A stretch of DNA of 64,000 nt from Mucinivorans hirudinis (lineage in GTDB: Bacteria; Bacteroidota; Bacteroidia; Bacteroidales; Rikenellaceae), in NCBI GenBank assembly GCA_000723505.1, contig HG934468.1, positions 1,768,798 to 1,832,797 on the forward strand, read 5' to 3'. The position numbers were made by a program, and so were the translations under genes. A model generated the notes under the pieces. It was not told the DNA's origin. It searched no databases and was given only the letters and a program-made list of their open reading frames with translations. Positions 17,701-26,124 of this stretch are shown here, in pieces; position 1 is the first letter of the stretch, and each line of letters starts with the position of its first letter.

Positions 17701-18189
17701 ATTGACCGTATTAGCAGAGAGCGTTCCTGTAAAAATTCCACTCGCATCAATGTAGGTAGCACCGACCCACGCCAGCGCGACCTCGCTACCAAACTCAACC
17801 TTGCCCGTAACGGCGTTGTACTTGATAGATTGATTTCCTCGCCCCAATTGAGCATTGCCGCCACTGTCGATAAAAAATGTTTTGTAACCGTCCCGAAAGC
17901 CATAGATGCCGTCAATGGTTTCGGTGATTATTACCCCTGCATCGTTGCGTGTAGACATTGAGAATCGCCCCAAGGCAACACCTGTCAATGTATTGTTGGC
18001 ATTCTTGACCCCTGCAAAGATTTTGGGCGTGATTACGCTGCTGGAATTAATAACGGTTTTGGCTGTATTCCAATCCGCCACCCAGTCCAACAGGTTTGCA
18101 TCGACTCCCGCAGGACCGGGCACGCCATCAGAGAGCGTGGATATGGTAATCCACGCTCGTGCTAATGTTGTTCCGGGTGCTACGCTCAT
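14782..18189 (-). CDS. Long repetitive tail fibre / side-fibre protein
   Basis: The 1135-residue protein contains about four tandem units of roughly 170 residues. Each unit has FPKLTQISSTGIYTGSI or a close variant, then a helical or triple-beta stretch such as AEQITAGIISADRIAAGSI, then NGLSCAFVQGTIGGWTI, and IWKNSVYLGSDGSIYNG. Units are interrupted by WKLNNDGSGQ and NISWNAAG. This is a beta-helical or trimeric shaft as in tail fibres of the Siphoviral Tal/BppU and prophage J type. The last ~220 residues are non-repetitive and may be the tip. It follows directly (1 bp) on the Ig-like gene, with which it is probably co-translated. Internal repeats make domain swapping likely. Confidence 0.8.
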   Translation of the reverse strand: MSVAPGTTLARAWITISTLSDGVPGPAGVDANLLDWVADWNTAKTVINSSSVITPKIFAGVKNANNTLTGVALGRFSMSTRNDAGVIITETIDGIYGFRDGYKTFFIDSGGNAQLGRGNQSIKYNAVTGKVEFGSEVALAWVGATYIDASGIFTGTLSANTVNAIRINASQISAGTIDASRIDTAALKATLITAGNIEALTLNVTKGKIGGWSIDTDSIYLGTKNNISGAYTAASGLMTIGTTGIRGYKWRLDSTGAGAVAGGNIAWDAAGVVTFAASVSLNWTTPIDNINTALGGTSFPKLTQISSTGIYTGSITAEQITAGIISADRIAAGSINSTKLDAASIKANIINVGYINGLSCAFVQGTIGGWTINSGSISGGQIILDKTNNRIAVFGASSSSTAGHRTMLYYTSNSDFGMLSTDSAGNTLVRLGSVNQIAGWNLNASQIYKNNVYLGADGSIANSGKWALNNDGSGSLASGNISWNAAGAVTFSAAVSLSWTTPINDINNALGGASFPKLTYISSTGIYTGTLTASQVNAVAINASSIITGTLSADRIATGSITATKLDAASIKSDIINTTYINGLSCSFVRGTIGGFTIGSDNMSVGAIGAFGQTPIQIRTTNSGSGSIYLGTCKLYGITMTWHQTNNAGHITFGQIAASGSSIKTGFMGVQMMSHDNLEYFCLSANTLLSGSQQVYNRIAGWGFDNQNIWKNSVYLGSDGSIYNGTKWRLNNDGSGQIANGNISWNAAGTVIFASSVSLNWSAPIDNITTALGGSSYSKLTQITSTGVYTGSIVASQITAGTIDAARINTDSIRAAIITAANINALTLTIDKGYIGGWSINSYQISKNSVALSSDGSIVNGTRWKLNNDGSGQLANGNISWDTAGNITAQKAIFSNVRIRGTFRSPFVMNDPSIYINFGDTANLNQQNLNNFDNVVATRGSWDENVPLPWTLDNSGRRVCIVNYQWRSTISQGVMSITAPYGKYFFEDGIQKSTITFSRETIELLGYGDDVTFFGWIVINRRDMMCSGRYGNYLQVLASGVVTLSGTSVSMKQKTYDGNRMTISRTAVGRYTINLPWNLSGNYFVQMTGYYTNTPIYVTVMGVYSTYFQVQTQDDSSANEGSFCFQVFSTADWDL

Positions 18190-19479
18190 CTATTTTGAGA
18201 TTAGTTCACATTCAAAAGTCGCCTTGCCGCTTACTTCTGACGCTTGTACGGTGATGGTTTTGGTTACTCGGCTCTCTGATTGTGGAACGCCGCTGTCATT
18301 GTACTTGTTCCACTTATAGGAGTAAGTAACACCCGTTGCATCAATCTCTTCACCGTTACGCCATACTTTGGCGGTCAAGGTCAGTGAGCCTGCTCCGTTC
18401 TTGATAATATTGCCTGCCGGAGCTGCAATGTCAATGGTGATGGGGTCGGACATATCCGAAAGCGAAACGATATCGCTCACTACGCTGTTGGTCGTCCCAC
18501 TGGCTGAGTCGGTGTCTTTGATAGCACACTTGAACGTCTCATAATTAAGCACCGCACCGTCTGGAACTATAATCTCATTAGTGGTGTGCCCAGTGATTCC
18601 GCCATAGGTGTAGGTTGCATTAATTACACCCCAGTTTGTGCCGAGGGTAACGTCATACTCAGGGCAGGTGATTGCAGCTCCGCTTGCCACAGCTGTCGTT
18701 ACATTGGTGGTGAATGTGACTGCTTTGGTGGACGTATTAACGCTCTGCACCACATACGATGCTGCACCAATGGTTGCCAGTGAGCCCTCAATCACATCGG
18801 TTACGTCGCTGAATATAACAACTGCTTGTCCTGTGGTCGCGGCTGCTCCGGCGGTCTTGTTTGCAAAGACCCCTGCCTTTTTGATGCCCCATTTGTAGCT
18901 CACCAGCGTATTGTCAATCTGGTTACCCCGCCATAGATCGCAGTGGATTTTTAGTGAGCTGGGCGATGCGTTTTGGAATACACTGCCATCAGGAGTGTAA
19001 GCAATCGCACATATCAATGCACCGGCATTGTCCACCCTTGCAAAAGCAATGTCGGTTGCAAATGGCAGTTCAAGCCCTGTGCGTGGGTCAATAAAGATTG
19101 CCTCAAAGCGATAACGCACGGTCGTAGCTGCCGAGAGTTGGTTCTGTTTCACAGTCAACGCATACGGAGCTACCGAAGTTGAAAACTCGGTGGTGCCTGC
19201 CACATTTGAGAGTGCCGTGCCGTCCTTGTACCACTTTACGCTGCCTGCCTTGATACGCCCGGCTACACTCATCTGGTTAGCCGTATCGCCACTCATATAA
19301 ACCGATGGGGTCAATACGAGAAAGGGCGAAGAGGTCCAGTTGGGCGAATAACTTGCTGTGTCCTTGCTGAAAATTTGCGTTGTAGCCTGATTGGAGGTGA
19401 TAAACGCATTGATACTTACTGAGTCATTTAGGTCGATAATCGTAATCTGACCTCTTGCGATTCTGTCGCCTGTTGCCAT
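18190..19479 (-). CDS. Tail-associated protein with Ig-like C-terminal domain
   Basis: The 429-residue protein starts MATGDRIARGQITIIDLNDS, a phrase common at the N-terminus of phage tail/fibre genes. It has successive beta-domains: residues ~55-135, ~150-230 and a C-terminal Ig-like module (SLTLTAKVWRNGEEID, YSYKWNKYNDSG, ITVQASEVSGKATFECEL). The same kind of C-terminal module ends the next upstream protein (VEVTADDITHRATFDCEVNL). The proteins are probably chained in one fibre. It sits 12 bp after that gene and 0 bp before the long fibre. A decoration or adhesion role is inferred. Confidence 0.65.
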   Translation of the reverse strand: MATGDRIARGQITIIDLNDSVSINAFITSNQATTQIFSKDTASYSPNWTSSPFLVLTPSVYMSGDTANQMSVAGRIKAGSVKWYKDGTALSNVAGTTEFSTSVAPYALTVKQNQLSAATTVRYRFEAIFIDPRTGLELPFATDIAFARVDNAGALICAIAYTPDGSVFQNASPSSLKIHCDLWRGNQIDNTLVSYKWGIKKAGVFANKTAGAAATTGQAVVIFSDVTDVIEGSLATIGAASYVVQSVNTSTKAVTFTTNVTTAVASGAAITCPEYDVTLGTNWGVINATYTYGGITGHTTNEIIVPDGAVLNYETFKCAIKDTDSASGTTNSVVSDIVSLSDMSDPITIDIAAPAGNIIKNGAGSLTLTAKVWRNGEEIDATGVTYSYKWNKYNDSGVPQSESRVTKTITVQASEVSGKATFECELISK

Positions 19480-19491
19480 AATGTTTTTGTT

Positions 19492-21306
19492 TTATTGGTT
19501 TGATATATTGAGATTTACTTCACAATCGAATGTTGCTCTGTGTGTGATGTCGTCTGCTGTCACCTCAACGCTTTTCCCTATGCGTGGAGGGTTGTTCCAA
19601 TACTCATCAGCATAGGTGTCGCTACTTGTTCTGAACCATCGAAATTCGCTTTCGTGAATGAGGTGTGTGATGTTCTCGCCTGCTCGAAACACCGATGCCG
19701 ATAAAATGGTAGAGATTAGCCCATTCTTGAATGTATTTCCCTGCGAGGAGTAAACGACCACATTAACTGCCGAGATATTCTCTCGCACCTGCTCATCGAG
19801 GTCTTCCCAGCGAATGGTTACGTCTTTAAGCTGAATGGTCTCCTTAGTCCACTTGAAGCGTCCACTTGCAAAATGCCCCGTGCCATCACGGTTGATAACA
19901 AAAGAGTCATCACACGAAGAAATTGATCCATCTTCGTTGAGTTTGAGCAGTGGATTTTGGATCGTGCCGCCGATACCTCCTTTTGAGAACCAAGCTCCGT
20001 AGTCCTCCGTTTCGTTGAGTCGTCCGTCTGTGGGTTGGTATTGAGAGGTGTTCTCTCCGGCTTCGAGTTGCGGAGCCGTAACATATGGCTCACTTTGCTC
20101 GCTCACTAAGCGAATAATCATTGTACTCGCAGATGAGTGCTTAACTGTAAAGACGATTTTGTGTCGTCTCCATTCGTTTGCGGTTTCAGTTACCAGTGGG
20201 CCGATGCGATGTTCGTCCTGATAAAATGTGATTGCGCCAAGCCCAGAATGAACCCATATCGAAAAACAATACTTTCGCCCAACACGCTCTTCACGCCAAG
20301 CGGAGCTTTGAACAGTCAGTGCGGAGTTGGTTGATAGACGGCGTACTTTCCCAATACCAACAGGAGAAATCATATCAACCACAGCAGAATTGGTAAAAGC
20401 ACATTCAGCTGAGTTCAGAATAACGTTCTTATGAATCTTGCCTACATAAAAGGTCGAAGCAAAGCCGTTCTCATCACCAGCCGTCAATGTTCCGGCGATA
20501 TTGACGTTGCGTGTAGCGTAGAGATTCTGAAAGTATGCTCCATAACCTTCGAGCATCCCAAACACGGGGTCGATTATTCCTGTAATCTTACCCATACGTG
20601 CCTTAGTCGCTTTGGCAAAAGTGGCTATATCCGAAAGACGAATCACGTTCAGGTCGGTGATTTCGCACCACTCATCACCCGACAGGTTCGGATTGATTTT
20701 CAAGGTTCGTGCATACTGACTTGGATAATCCATCACGATAGCCGAAAGTCGATAGCTCCACTCGGTTGTAATGTCGAAACTATCCTCTCCGTCCGTCTCA
20801 TCGGTGTAACCAATCGAGAGCTTTGCTCCGTTGATAGTTTTTGAAGCACGTACACGAAAAGAGACGATGAGCATTTCAGGGTTGCTCACCTTGCCGCTAA
20901 TTGGAAAAGAAAATTGAGTAGTGGTTTTACGAGCTTCACGGATATACAGCAATGAATGTTCAAAACCAAGCCCGTCAATCACGTCCATATAGGGCGAATC
21001 ACTGTCCGATGCAGTCATATATAGCGCACCGCCACGAGAGCGGTCCACGAGACTGGTGACACGCACAAAATCGAGCAGCTCGCCACTCTTTGGCTCATCA
21101 CCCTCAAAAAGTGCACCTATAAAGTAGTGAGACTCCTTGCCAGCGATAATATCCGTACCAGTTTCAGTCACCACCATCAGCGAATAGATCAAGTTCGGCG
21201 TATCGAAATACTGCCTCCGAACCACATCGCCAACACGCAAACCCTGAACCTTCTTGGATTCAGGGTCAATCGCTATCTTATATCGTGAGTATCTGTTTAC
21301 TGCCAC
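19492..21306 (-). CDS. Tail fibre-base protein (GTG start)
   Basis: The 604-residue product begins with a GTG at 21306 (VAVNRYSRYKIAIDPESKKV), 22 bp after late promoter P9. It has a beta-rich N-terminal region, GDVVRRQYFDTPNLIYSLMV and GGALYMTASDSDSPYMDVID; a middle part (ITGIIDPVFGMLEGYGAYFQN, then NLYATRNVNIAGTLTAGDEN) typical of fibre head-tail junctions; a carbohydrate-binding-like module (QSSAWREERVGRKYCFSIWV to QLEAGENTSQYQP, the pattern of phage fibre jelly rolls); and a C-terminal Ig-like unit. Strongly suggestive of a fibre scaffold gene. The restriction-modification cassette lies between this gene and the other tail gene at 29488-31146. Confidence 0.7.
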   Translation of the reverse strand: MAVNRYSRYKIAIDPESKKVQGLRVGDVVRRQYFDTPNLIYSLMVVTETGTDIIAGKESHYFIGALFEGDEPKSGELLDFVRVTSLVDRSRGGALYMTASDSDSPYMDVIDGLGFEHSLLYIREARKTTTQFSFPISGKVSNPEMLIVSFRVRASKTINGAKLSIGYTDETDGEDSFDITTEWSYRLSAIVMDYPSQYARTLKINPNLSGDEWCEITDLNVIRLSDIATFAKATKARMGKITGIIDPVFGMLEGYGAYFQNLYATRNVNIAGTLTAGDENGFASTFYVGKIHKNVILNSAECAFTNSAVVDMISPVGIGKVRRLSTNSALTVQSSAWREERVGRKYCFSIWVHSGLGAITFYQDEHRIGPLVTETANEWRRHKIVFTVKHSSASTMIIRLVSEQSEPYVTAPQLEAGENTSQYQPTDGRLNETEDYGAWFSKGGIGGTIQNPLLKLNEDGSISSCDDSFVINRDGTGHFASGRFKWTKETIQLKDVTIRWEDLDEQVRENISAVNVVVYSSQGNTFKNGLISTILSASVFRAGENITHLIHESEFRWFRTSSDTYADEYWNNPPRIGKSVEVTADDITHRATFDCEVNLNISNQ

Positions 21307-21328
21307 TTCTTCAAGGTTGTTGTACCTT

Positions 21329-21359
21329 TAAGAATAGTGCTAAATGACTTCTTGGGTTT
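21329..21359 (-). promoter_or_regulatory. Late promoter motif P9 (AAACCCA / CTATTCTTA)
   Basis: AAACCCA at 21359-21353, 15 bp, CTATTCTTA at 21337-21329, 22 bp before the GTG of the fibre gene. It is the last late-phage element before the restriction-modification cassette. Confidence 0.72.
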
Positions 21360-21522
21360 GATGCTGCAATAAAAAAACGAGATAGACATTGATAAAAGAG
21401 AATGATTCAAGTATTACACACATTACACTATGAGGTTGATCCCTGAATTTATGTTTATTTTAAATTACTGTGTGCTATGCGAAATTTATTACTTAGCATA
21501 TACAACTCATTAAATTATTCAA

Positions 21523-21530
21523 TATCTTTG
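21523..21530 (+). promoter_or_regulatory. Host-type promoter -7 box for the restriction-modification operon
   Basis: TATCTTTG fits TAnnTTTG, the Bacteroides -7 box, 28 bp before the XRE gene start. No clean TTTG -33 box is visible at 19-21 bp upstream. The remaining 21360-21520 segment is AT-rich without a recognisable feature. Confidence 0.55.
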
Positions 21531-21558
21531 CTGAAAATACCAATTCATAGGTTGGATT

Positions 21559-21768
21559 ATGAAGAAATTAAATAGACTAAAAGTCGTTCTCGTTGAAAAA
21601 GAAAAAACAGGGAAATGGCTATCTGAACAGTTAGGGAAAGATCCTTCAACTGTTTCAAAATGGTGTTCCAATAAGATTCAGCCATCCGTAGAGATGTTAG
21701 ATGAGATAGCCGTTTTGCTAAATGTAGATGTGCGAGAATTATTAAACAAGAGTAAATCTAAAGTATGA
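21559..21768 (+). CDS. XRE/Cro-CI family regulator of the type I RM operon
   Basis: The 69-residue helix-turn-helix protein has LVEKEKTGKWLSEQLGKDPSTVSKWC and IQPSVEMLDEIAVLLNVDVRELL, the five-helix XRE fold. Its stop overlaps the hsdR start (ATGA), so both are translated together. Small XRE genes upstream of hsdR are common in Bacteroidota type I systems, where they probably delay restriction until methylation is complete. The gene has its own host-type promoter, and together with hsdRMS it is a mobile-looking cassette. Confidence 0.85.
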   Translation: MKKLNRLKVVLVEKEKTGKWLSEQLGKDPSTVSKWCSNKIQPSVEMLDEIAVLLNVDVRELLNKSKSKV

Positions 21769-24530
21769 CAACACAATCAGAACAGGCTTTAGAGCAGGGG
21801 TTGATTAAGACTCTGGTCTCTATGAATTATCAAAAGATTGAAATAGCGGATGAAAATGCTATGGTTGCCAATTTTCGCAGTCAGCTTAATAAGCATAATA
21901 ATACAGAACTTACAGATGATGAGTTTAATCGCATAATGATTCATCTGGAGAACGGTTCGATATTCGCAAAAGCAGAGAAACTTCGTAATCGTTTTCCTCT
22001 GACTCGTGATGACGAGTCGGTAAAGTGGATCGAGTTTCTAAATACTCAGGAGTGGTGTAAGAACGAGTTTCAGGTTTCAAATCAGATTACTGATGAGGGT
22101 AGGCGCAAATGCAGATATGATGTTACTATTTTGGTGAATGGATTGCCACTGGTGCAAGTGGAGCTGAAAAAGCGAGGCATAGAGCTTAAGCAAGCATACA
22201 GTCAAGTTCAACGTTACCACAAAACAGCATTCAAAGGACTATTTAACTATATACAGATATTTGTCATTTCAAATGGCGTAAATACCCGTTATTTTGCCAA
22301 TAACCCCAATCAAGGCTATAAATTCACGTTTCCTTGGGCTGACTTCAAAAACAACCACATAGACCGCTTAGACATCTTTGCTGCAATGTTTTTTGAACAA
22401 TGCACGTTGGGGAAAATGCTTGCCAAATATGTAGTGCTGCATCAATCGGATAAGTGCTTAATGATTCTAAGACCCTATCAATTCTATGCGGTTGAAGCCC
22501 TACTTGATAAGGTGGCTAATTCTGTGAAGAATGGCTACATTTGGCATACTACGGGTAGTGGCAAAACCCTGACTTCGTTTAAGGCAGCTCAGTTGATCGC
22601 AGAGATGAGCGATATTGACAAGGTGCTTTTCGTTGTTGATAGGCACGATTTAGATACCCAAACTAAAAAAGAATACGATGCTTTTGCCCCGGGGGCTGTG
22701 GATAGCACTGACAACACAAAAGAGTTAGTCAAAGCATTGCAGGGTAAGAAGAAATTGATGATAACAACGATTCAAAAGCTGAATCACGCAGTACAAAAAG
22801 ACAGATATAGTAAAAGTTTACAGGGAGTAAAAGATAAGAATATCGTAATGATATTTGACGAGTGCCATAGAAGTCAATTCGGAGATATGCACTCGAATAT
22901 AACAGGATTTTTTAGTAAGATTCGTTATTTTGGGTTTACAGGTACTCCAATTTTTGCCGACAATGCTAACAATGGTCGCACCACAAAGGATATTTTTGGT
23001 GAAAGACTTCACGAGTATCTAATAAAAGATGCTATTGCAGATGAAAATGTACTTGGCTTCTTGGTGGAGTATCATGGCAAATGGAAACGAAAAAATGAAA
23101 ACGACAAACAAGTAAAATCCATTGATACAGCGGAAGTTTTATTGAAGGATGAAAGGATAGCTTCGATAGCAGATTTTATACTCTCGAACTACAACTCCTC
23201 TACATACGAAAGGGATTTCAATGCTATGTTTGCGGTTGGTGGTGTGAAGATGCTTATCAAATACTACGATATGTTCAAGAGTCGCAACCATGACCTAAAG
23301 ATTGCTACGATTTTCACATATACTCAGAACGAGGAATCGGAAGATGAGTTTACTGGTTTAGGGCAAGGTTTTGCCTCCACTCAAAACACTAGAGATATTT
23401 TAGAGCGGTATATCAAAGATTATAACGAAACATTCGGCACAGACTTCGATACAGACCACTTTGGGCTCTACTATGACGACATCAATAAGCGAATGAAAAA
23501 TCGCCAAATCGACCTTCTGATAGTATCTGATATGTTTCTTACGGGTTTTGATGCCAAGAAACTCAATACGCTTTATGTAGACAAAAATCTCAACTATCAC
23601 GGTCTTTTGCAAGCCTTCTCTCGAACCAATCGAGTGCTTAACGAAAAGAAAAAGTTTGGCAAAATCACTTGTTTTAGAGACCTTAAACAGCAGACAGATG
23701 ATGCCATAAAGCTCTATTCCAACAACAAATCTTCGGAGGTGGTTTTGATGAAGCCCTACGAAAAACTTGTCGAGAGATTCAATGAGATGGCAGCAGAATT
23801 TTTATCTCACTTTCCTACTATCAAAAGCGTTGGTGGTTTAGACTCAGAGTTAGATAAACGTCGTTTTGTAATTCTCTTTAGGGCAATGCTTAGACTGAGA
23901 AATGAAGTCAAAGGCTATAATGAATTTGATGCAGAAGACCTTACAATAGAAGAGCAACGATTTGCCGACTATCAAAGCAAATACCTTGATATGTCTAACG
24001 AGTTTGCCATAACCTCTGAAAAAGAAGATGCCGAAAGTATCCTACAAGATATAGACTTTGAGTTAGAGTTAGTACACAGAGACATTATCAATGTGATGTA
24101 CATTCTCTCACTGCTTCAAGACCTTAAACCTGAATCGTCATCTTATCCTAAAGATCGAAAAGCAGTTCTTGATACGATGGATTCAGACCCTGATCTGCGT
24201 TCCAAAATTGTCTTGATTGACAACTTTATTCGCCTGCACATTGACGGGCGGCAGAGTGATGATTTGCCAGCGGATATGGAGGGCGATTTGGATAAATACA
24301 TCGCTACCCAAAAGGCTATTGCCATTGAGCAAGTTGCTGTCGATGAAGGCATTGATAGCTCTTTGCTACACGAATATGTATCAGAGTATGAGTATTTAGG
24401 GAAACCCAAAAACGAGATAATTAAGCGAGCAATTGACCCATTGAAATTATCATTTATGGATGCTCAAACGAAAAAGAAGAGCCTAATCGACAAGATGAAA
24501 GATATTATTAAACTATTTAGCTGGAACTAA
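21765..24530 (+). CDS. hsdR: Type I restriction endonuclease R subunit HsdR
   Basis: The 921-residue protein starts with the PD-(D/E)XK nuclease domain, with D in CRYDVTILVNGLPLVQVELK and the ELK ending near residue 133. A superfamily 2 helicase follows: Walker A HTTGSGKT (about 262), DECH in IVMIFDECHRSQFGDM (about 365), motif III FGFTGTPI, and later helicase motifs with LNYHGLLQAFSRTNRV. The C-terminal helical region binds HsdM. Function: ATP-driven translocation and cleavage of unmethylated DNA. Start and end agree with its neighbours (ATGA to xre; 8-bp gap to hsdM). The operon is complete and looks functional. Confidence 0.95.
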   Translation: MTTQSEQALEQGLIKTLVSMNYQKIEIADENAMVANFRSQLNKHNNTELTDDEFNRIMIHLENGSIFAKAEKLRNRFPLTRDDESVKWIEFLNTQEWCKNEFQVSNQITDEGRRKCRYDVTILVNGLPLVQVELKKRGIELKQAYSQVQRYHKTAFKGLFNYIQIFVISNGVNTRYFANNPNQGYKFTFPWADFKNNHIDRLDIFAAMFFEQCTLGKMLAKYVVLHQSDKCLMILRPYQFYAVEALLDKVANSVKNGYIWHTTGSGKTLTSFKAAQLIAEMSDIDKVLFVVDRHDLDTQTKKEYDAFAPGAVDSTDNTKELVKALQGKKKLMITTIQKLNHAVQKDRYSKSLQGVKDKNIVMIFDECHRSQFGDMHSNITGFFSKIRYFGFTGTPIFADNANNGRTTKDIFGERLHEYLIKDAIADENVLGFLVEYHGKWKRKNENDKQVKSIDTAEVLLKDERIASIADFILSNYNSSTYERDFNAMFAVGGVKMLIKYYDMFKSRNHDLKIATIFTYTQNEESEDEFTGLGQGFASTQNTRDILERYIKDYNETFGTDFDTDHFGLYYDDINKRMKNRQIDLLIVSDMFLTGFDAKKLNTLYVDKNLNYHGLLQAFSRTNRVLNEKKKFGKITCFRDLKQQTDDAIKLYSNNKSSEVVLMKPYEKLVERFNEMAAEFLSHFPTIKSVGGLDSELDKRRFVILFRAMLRLRNEVKGYNEFDAEDLTIEEQRFADYQSKYLDMSNEFAITSEKEDAESILQDIDFELELVHRDIINVMYILSLLQDLKPESSSYPKDRKAVLDTMDSDPDLRSKIVLIDNFIRLHIDGRQSDDLPADMEGDLDKYIATQKAIAIEQVAVDEGIDSSLLHEYVSEYEYLGKPKNEIIKRAIDPLKLSFMDAQTKKKSLIDKMKDIIKLFSWN

Positions 24531-24538
24531 TTGAACCT

Positions 24539-26080
24539 ATGAGCGAAGAACAACAACGGATATTGAAAGCACAGCTATGGAAGATGGCGTGCGAAATGCG
24601 TGGTAATATGAATGCCAGCGACTTTATGAATTTTGGGCTTGGATTGATATTCTATAAATATCTTTCTGAACGGATCGAAATGTTTATCAACGACCAACTT
24701 CAAAATGACAACACCGATTTCAGAACAGTTTGGGCTGAGGGTAACGAGGATATAAAACAAGAGTTGCGCAACGTAGCTATTGAAGATATTGGTTACTTCT
24801 TGGAACCTGAGTATCTCTTTTCAACACTCTCGGCAGATGCAAAGGACGGAAAATTCATCCTTGAGGCATTGGGGCAATCGTTCAAACATATTGAGGATAG
24901 CACCCTAAGTGCTGACTCTGAGGATGATTTTCAAAATCTGTTTGACGACGTAGATTTAACTTCGGCTAAACTGGGTAAAACTGCTGATGATAAGAATAAA
25001 TTAATTAGCAGTTTGTTATTGGCTCTTGACGAGGTCGATTTTTGCCTGAAAGACACAGAGATTGATATCCTGGGTGATGCCTATGAGTATATGATCGGAG
25101 AGTTTGCGGCAGGGGCAGGGCAAAAAGCAGGTGAATTCTACACCCCACAGCAGGTATCGAAAGTATTGGCTCAAATAGTAACCGTTGGCAGAGAACGTGT
25201 TCGCAATGTGTATGACCCTACTTGTGGCTCTGGTTCGTTGCTTTTGAGTGTTGCAAAGGAGGGTTTCGCCGAATTTATATACGGACAAGAGAAAAACCCG
25301 ACAACATACAACCTTGCCCGAATGAATATGCTGCTTCACAACAGGCGTTACGATAAATTTGAAATACGAAGTGGCGACACCTTGGAGGATGACCAATTTG
25401 AAAACGAAGTTTTTGATGCAATCGTAGCAAATCCACCGTTCTCGGCACAATGGAGTGCTGATAGCAAATTCAATACTGATGACCGTTTTAGCCGTGCCGG
25501 AGCGTTGGCTCCTAAAAGCAAAGCTGATTATGCCTTTATTCTGCATATGATTCACCACTTGCACGATGGAGGTACAATGGCTTGTGTTGCTCCACACGGA
25601 GTTTTGTTTCGTGGTGCTTCAGAGGGAAAAATCCGTAGATATTTGATTGAAACAAAGAACTACATAGATGCTATTATCGGACTTCCCGCCAACTTGTTCT
25701 ACGGTACATCTATACCGACTTGTATTTTAGTGCTGAAAAAGTGCCGCAAGGAGGGAGACGATGTTTTGTTTATTGATGCTTCGAAAGGATTTGAAAAGGT
25801 CAAGACCCAAAACAAGCTTTTACCTGAACACATTGAGAAGATTGTTAATACCTATAAAAGTCGTGCTGAAATCGAGAAATATTCTCACAAAGCAACCATT
25901 GAGGAGATTGCCGAAAATGATTTCAATCTGAATATTCCTCGCTATGTAGATACATTTGAGGAGGAAGAAGAGATTGATATTAAGGCTGTGATGGCTGAAA
26001 TCAAGACACTTGAAGCCAAACGCAGCGAATTAGATAAGCAGATAGATGTTTATTTGAAGGAGTTAGGCTTAGTCTTTTAA
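24539..26080 (+). CDS. hsdM: Type I restriction-modification DNA methyltransferase HsdM
   Basis: The 513-residue N6-adenine methyltransferase has the N-terminal helical HsdM domain (ILKAQLWKMACEMRGNMNAS). The SAM-binding motif I is DPTCGSGSLLLSVAKEGF (about 227). The catalytic NPPF is in AIVANPPFSAQW (about 298). Near the C-terminus is a run of acidic residues (EEEEEIDIKAVMAEIKTLEAK) typical for this subunit. It pairs with HsdS to methylate adenine in a bipartite target and with HsdR to restrict. It precedes hsdS by 44 bp, so one transcript probably carries xre, hsdR, hsdM and hsdS. Confidence 0.95.
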   Translation: MSEEQQRILKAQLWKMACEMRGNMNASDFMNFGLGLIFYKYLSERIEMFINDQLQNDNTDFRTVWAEGNEDIKQELRNVAIEDIGYFLEPEYLFSTLSADAKDGKFILEALGQSFKHIEDSTLSADSEDDFQNLFDDVDLTSAKLGKTADDKNKLISSLLLALDEVDFCLKDTEIDILGDAYEYMIGEFAAGAGQKAGEFYTPQQVSKVLAQIVTVGRERVRNVYDPTCGSGSLLLSVAKEGFAEFIYGQEKNPTTYNLARMNMLLHNRRYDKFEIRSGDTLEDDQFENEVFDAIVANPPFSAQWSADSKFNTDDRFSRAGALAPKSKADYAFILHMIHHLHDGGTMACVAPHGVLFRGASEGKIRRYLIETKNYIDAIIGLPANLFYGTSIPTCILVLKKCRKEGDDVLFIDASKGFEKVKTQNKLLPEHIEKIVNTYKSRAEIEKYSHKATIEEIAENDFNLNIPRYVDTFEEEEEIDIKAVMAEIKTLEAKRSELDKQIDVYLKELGLVF

Positions 26081-26124
26081 TACAAATCCTCAATGCTATT
26101 ACAGAACGAAATACAACAACCGAG

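Noticed and set aside
18185-18220. CTAATCTCA on the - strand before the long fibre gene, similar to the late -10 box
   Set aside because: At 15 bp upstream there is CAAGGCG, not AAACTTT, and the box lies in coding sequence.
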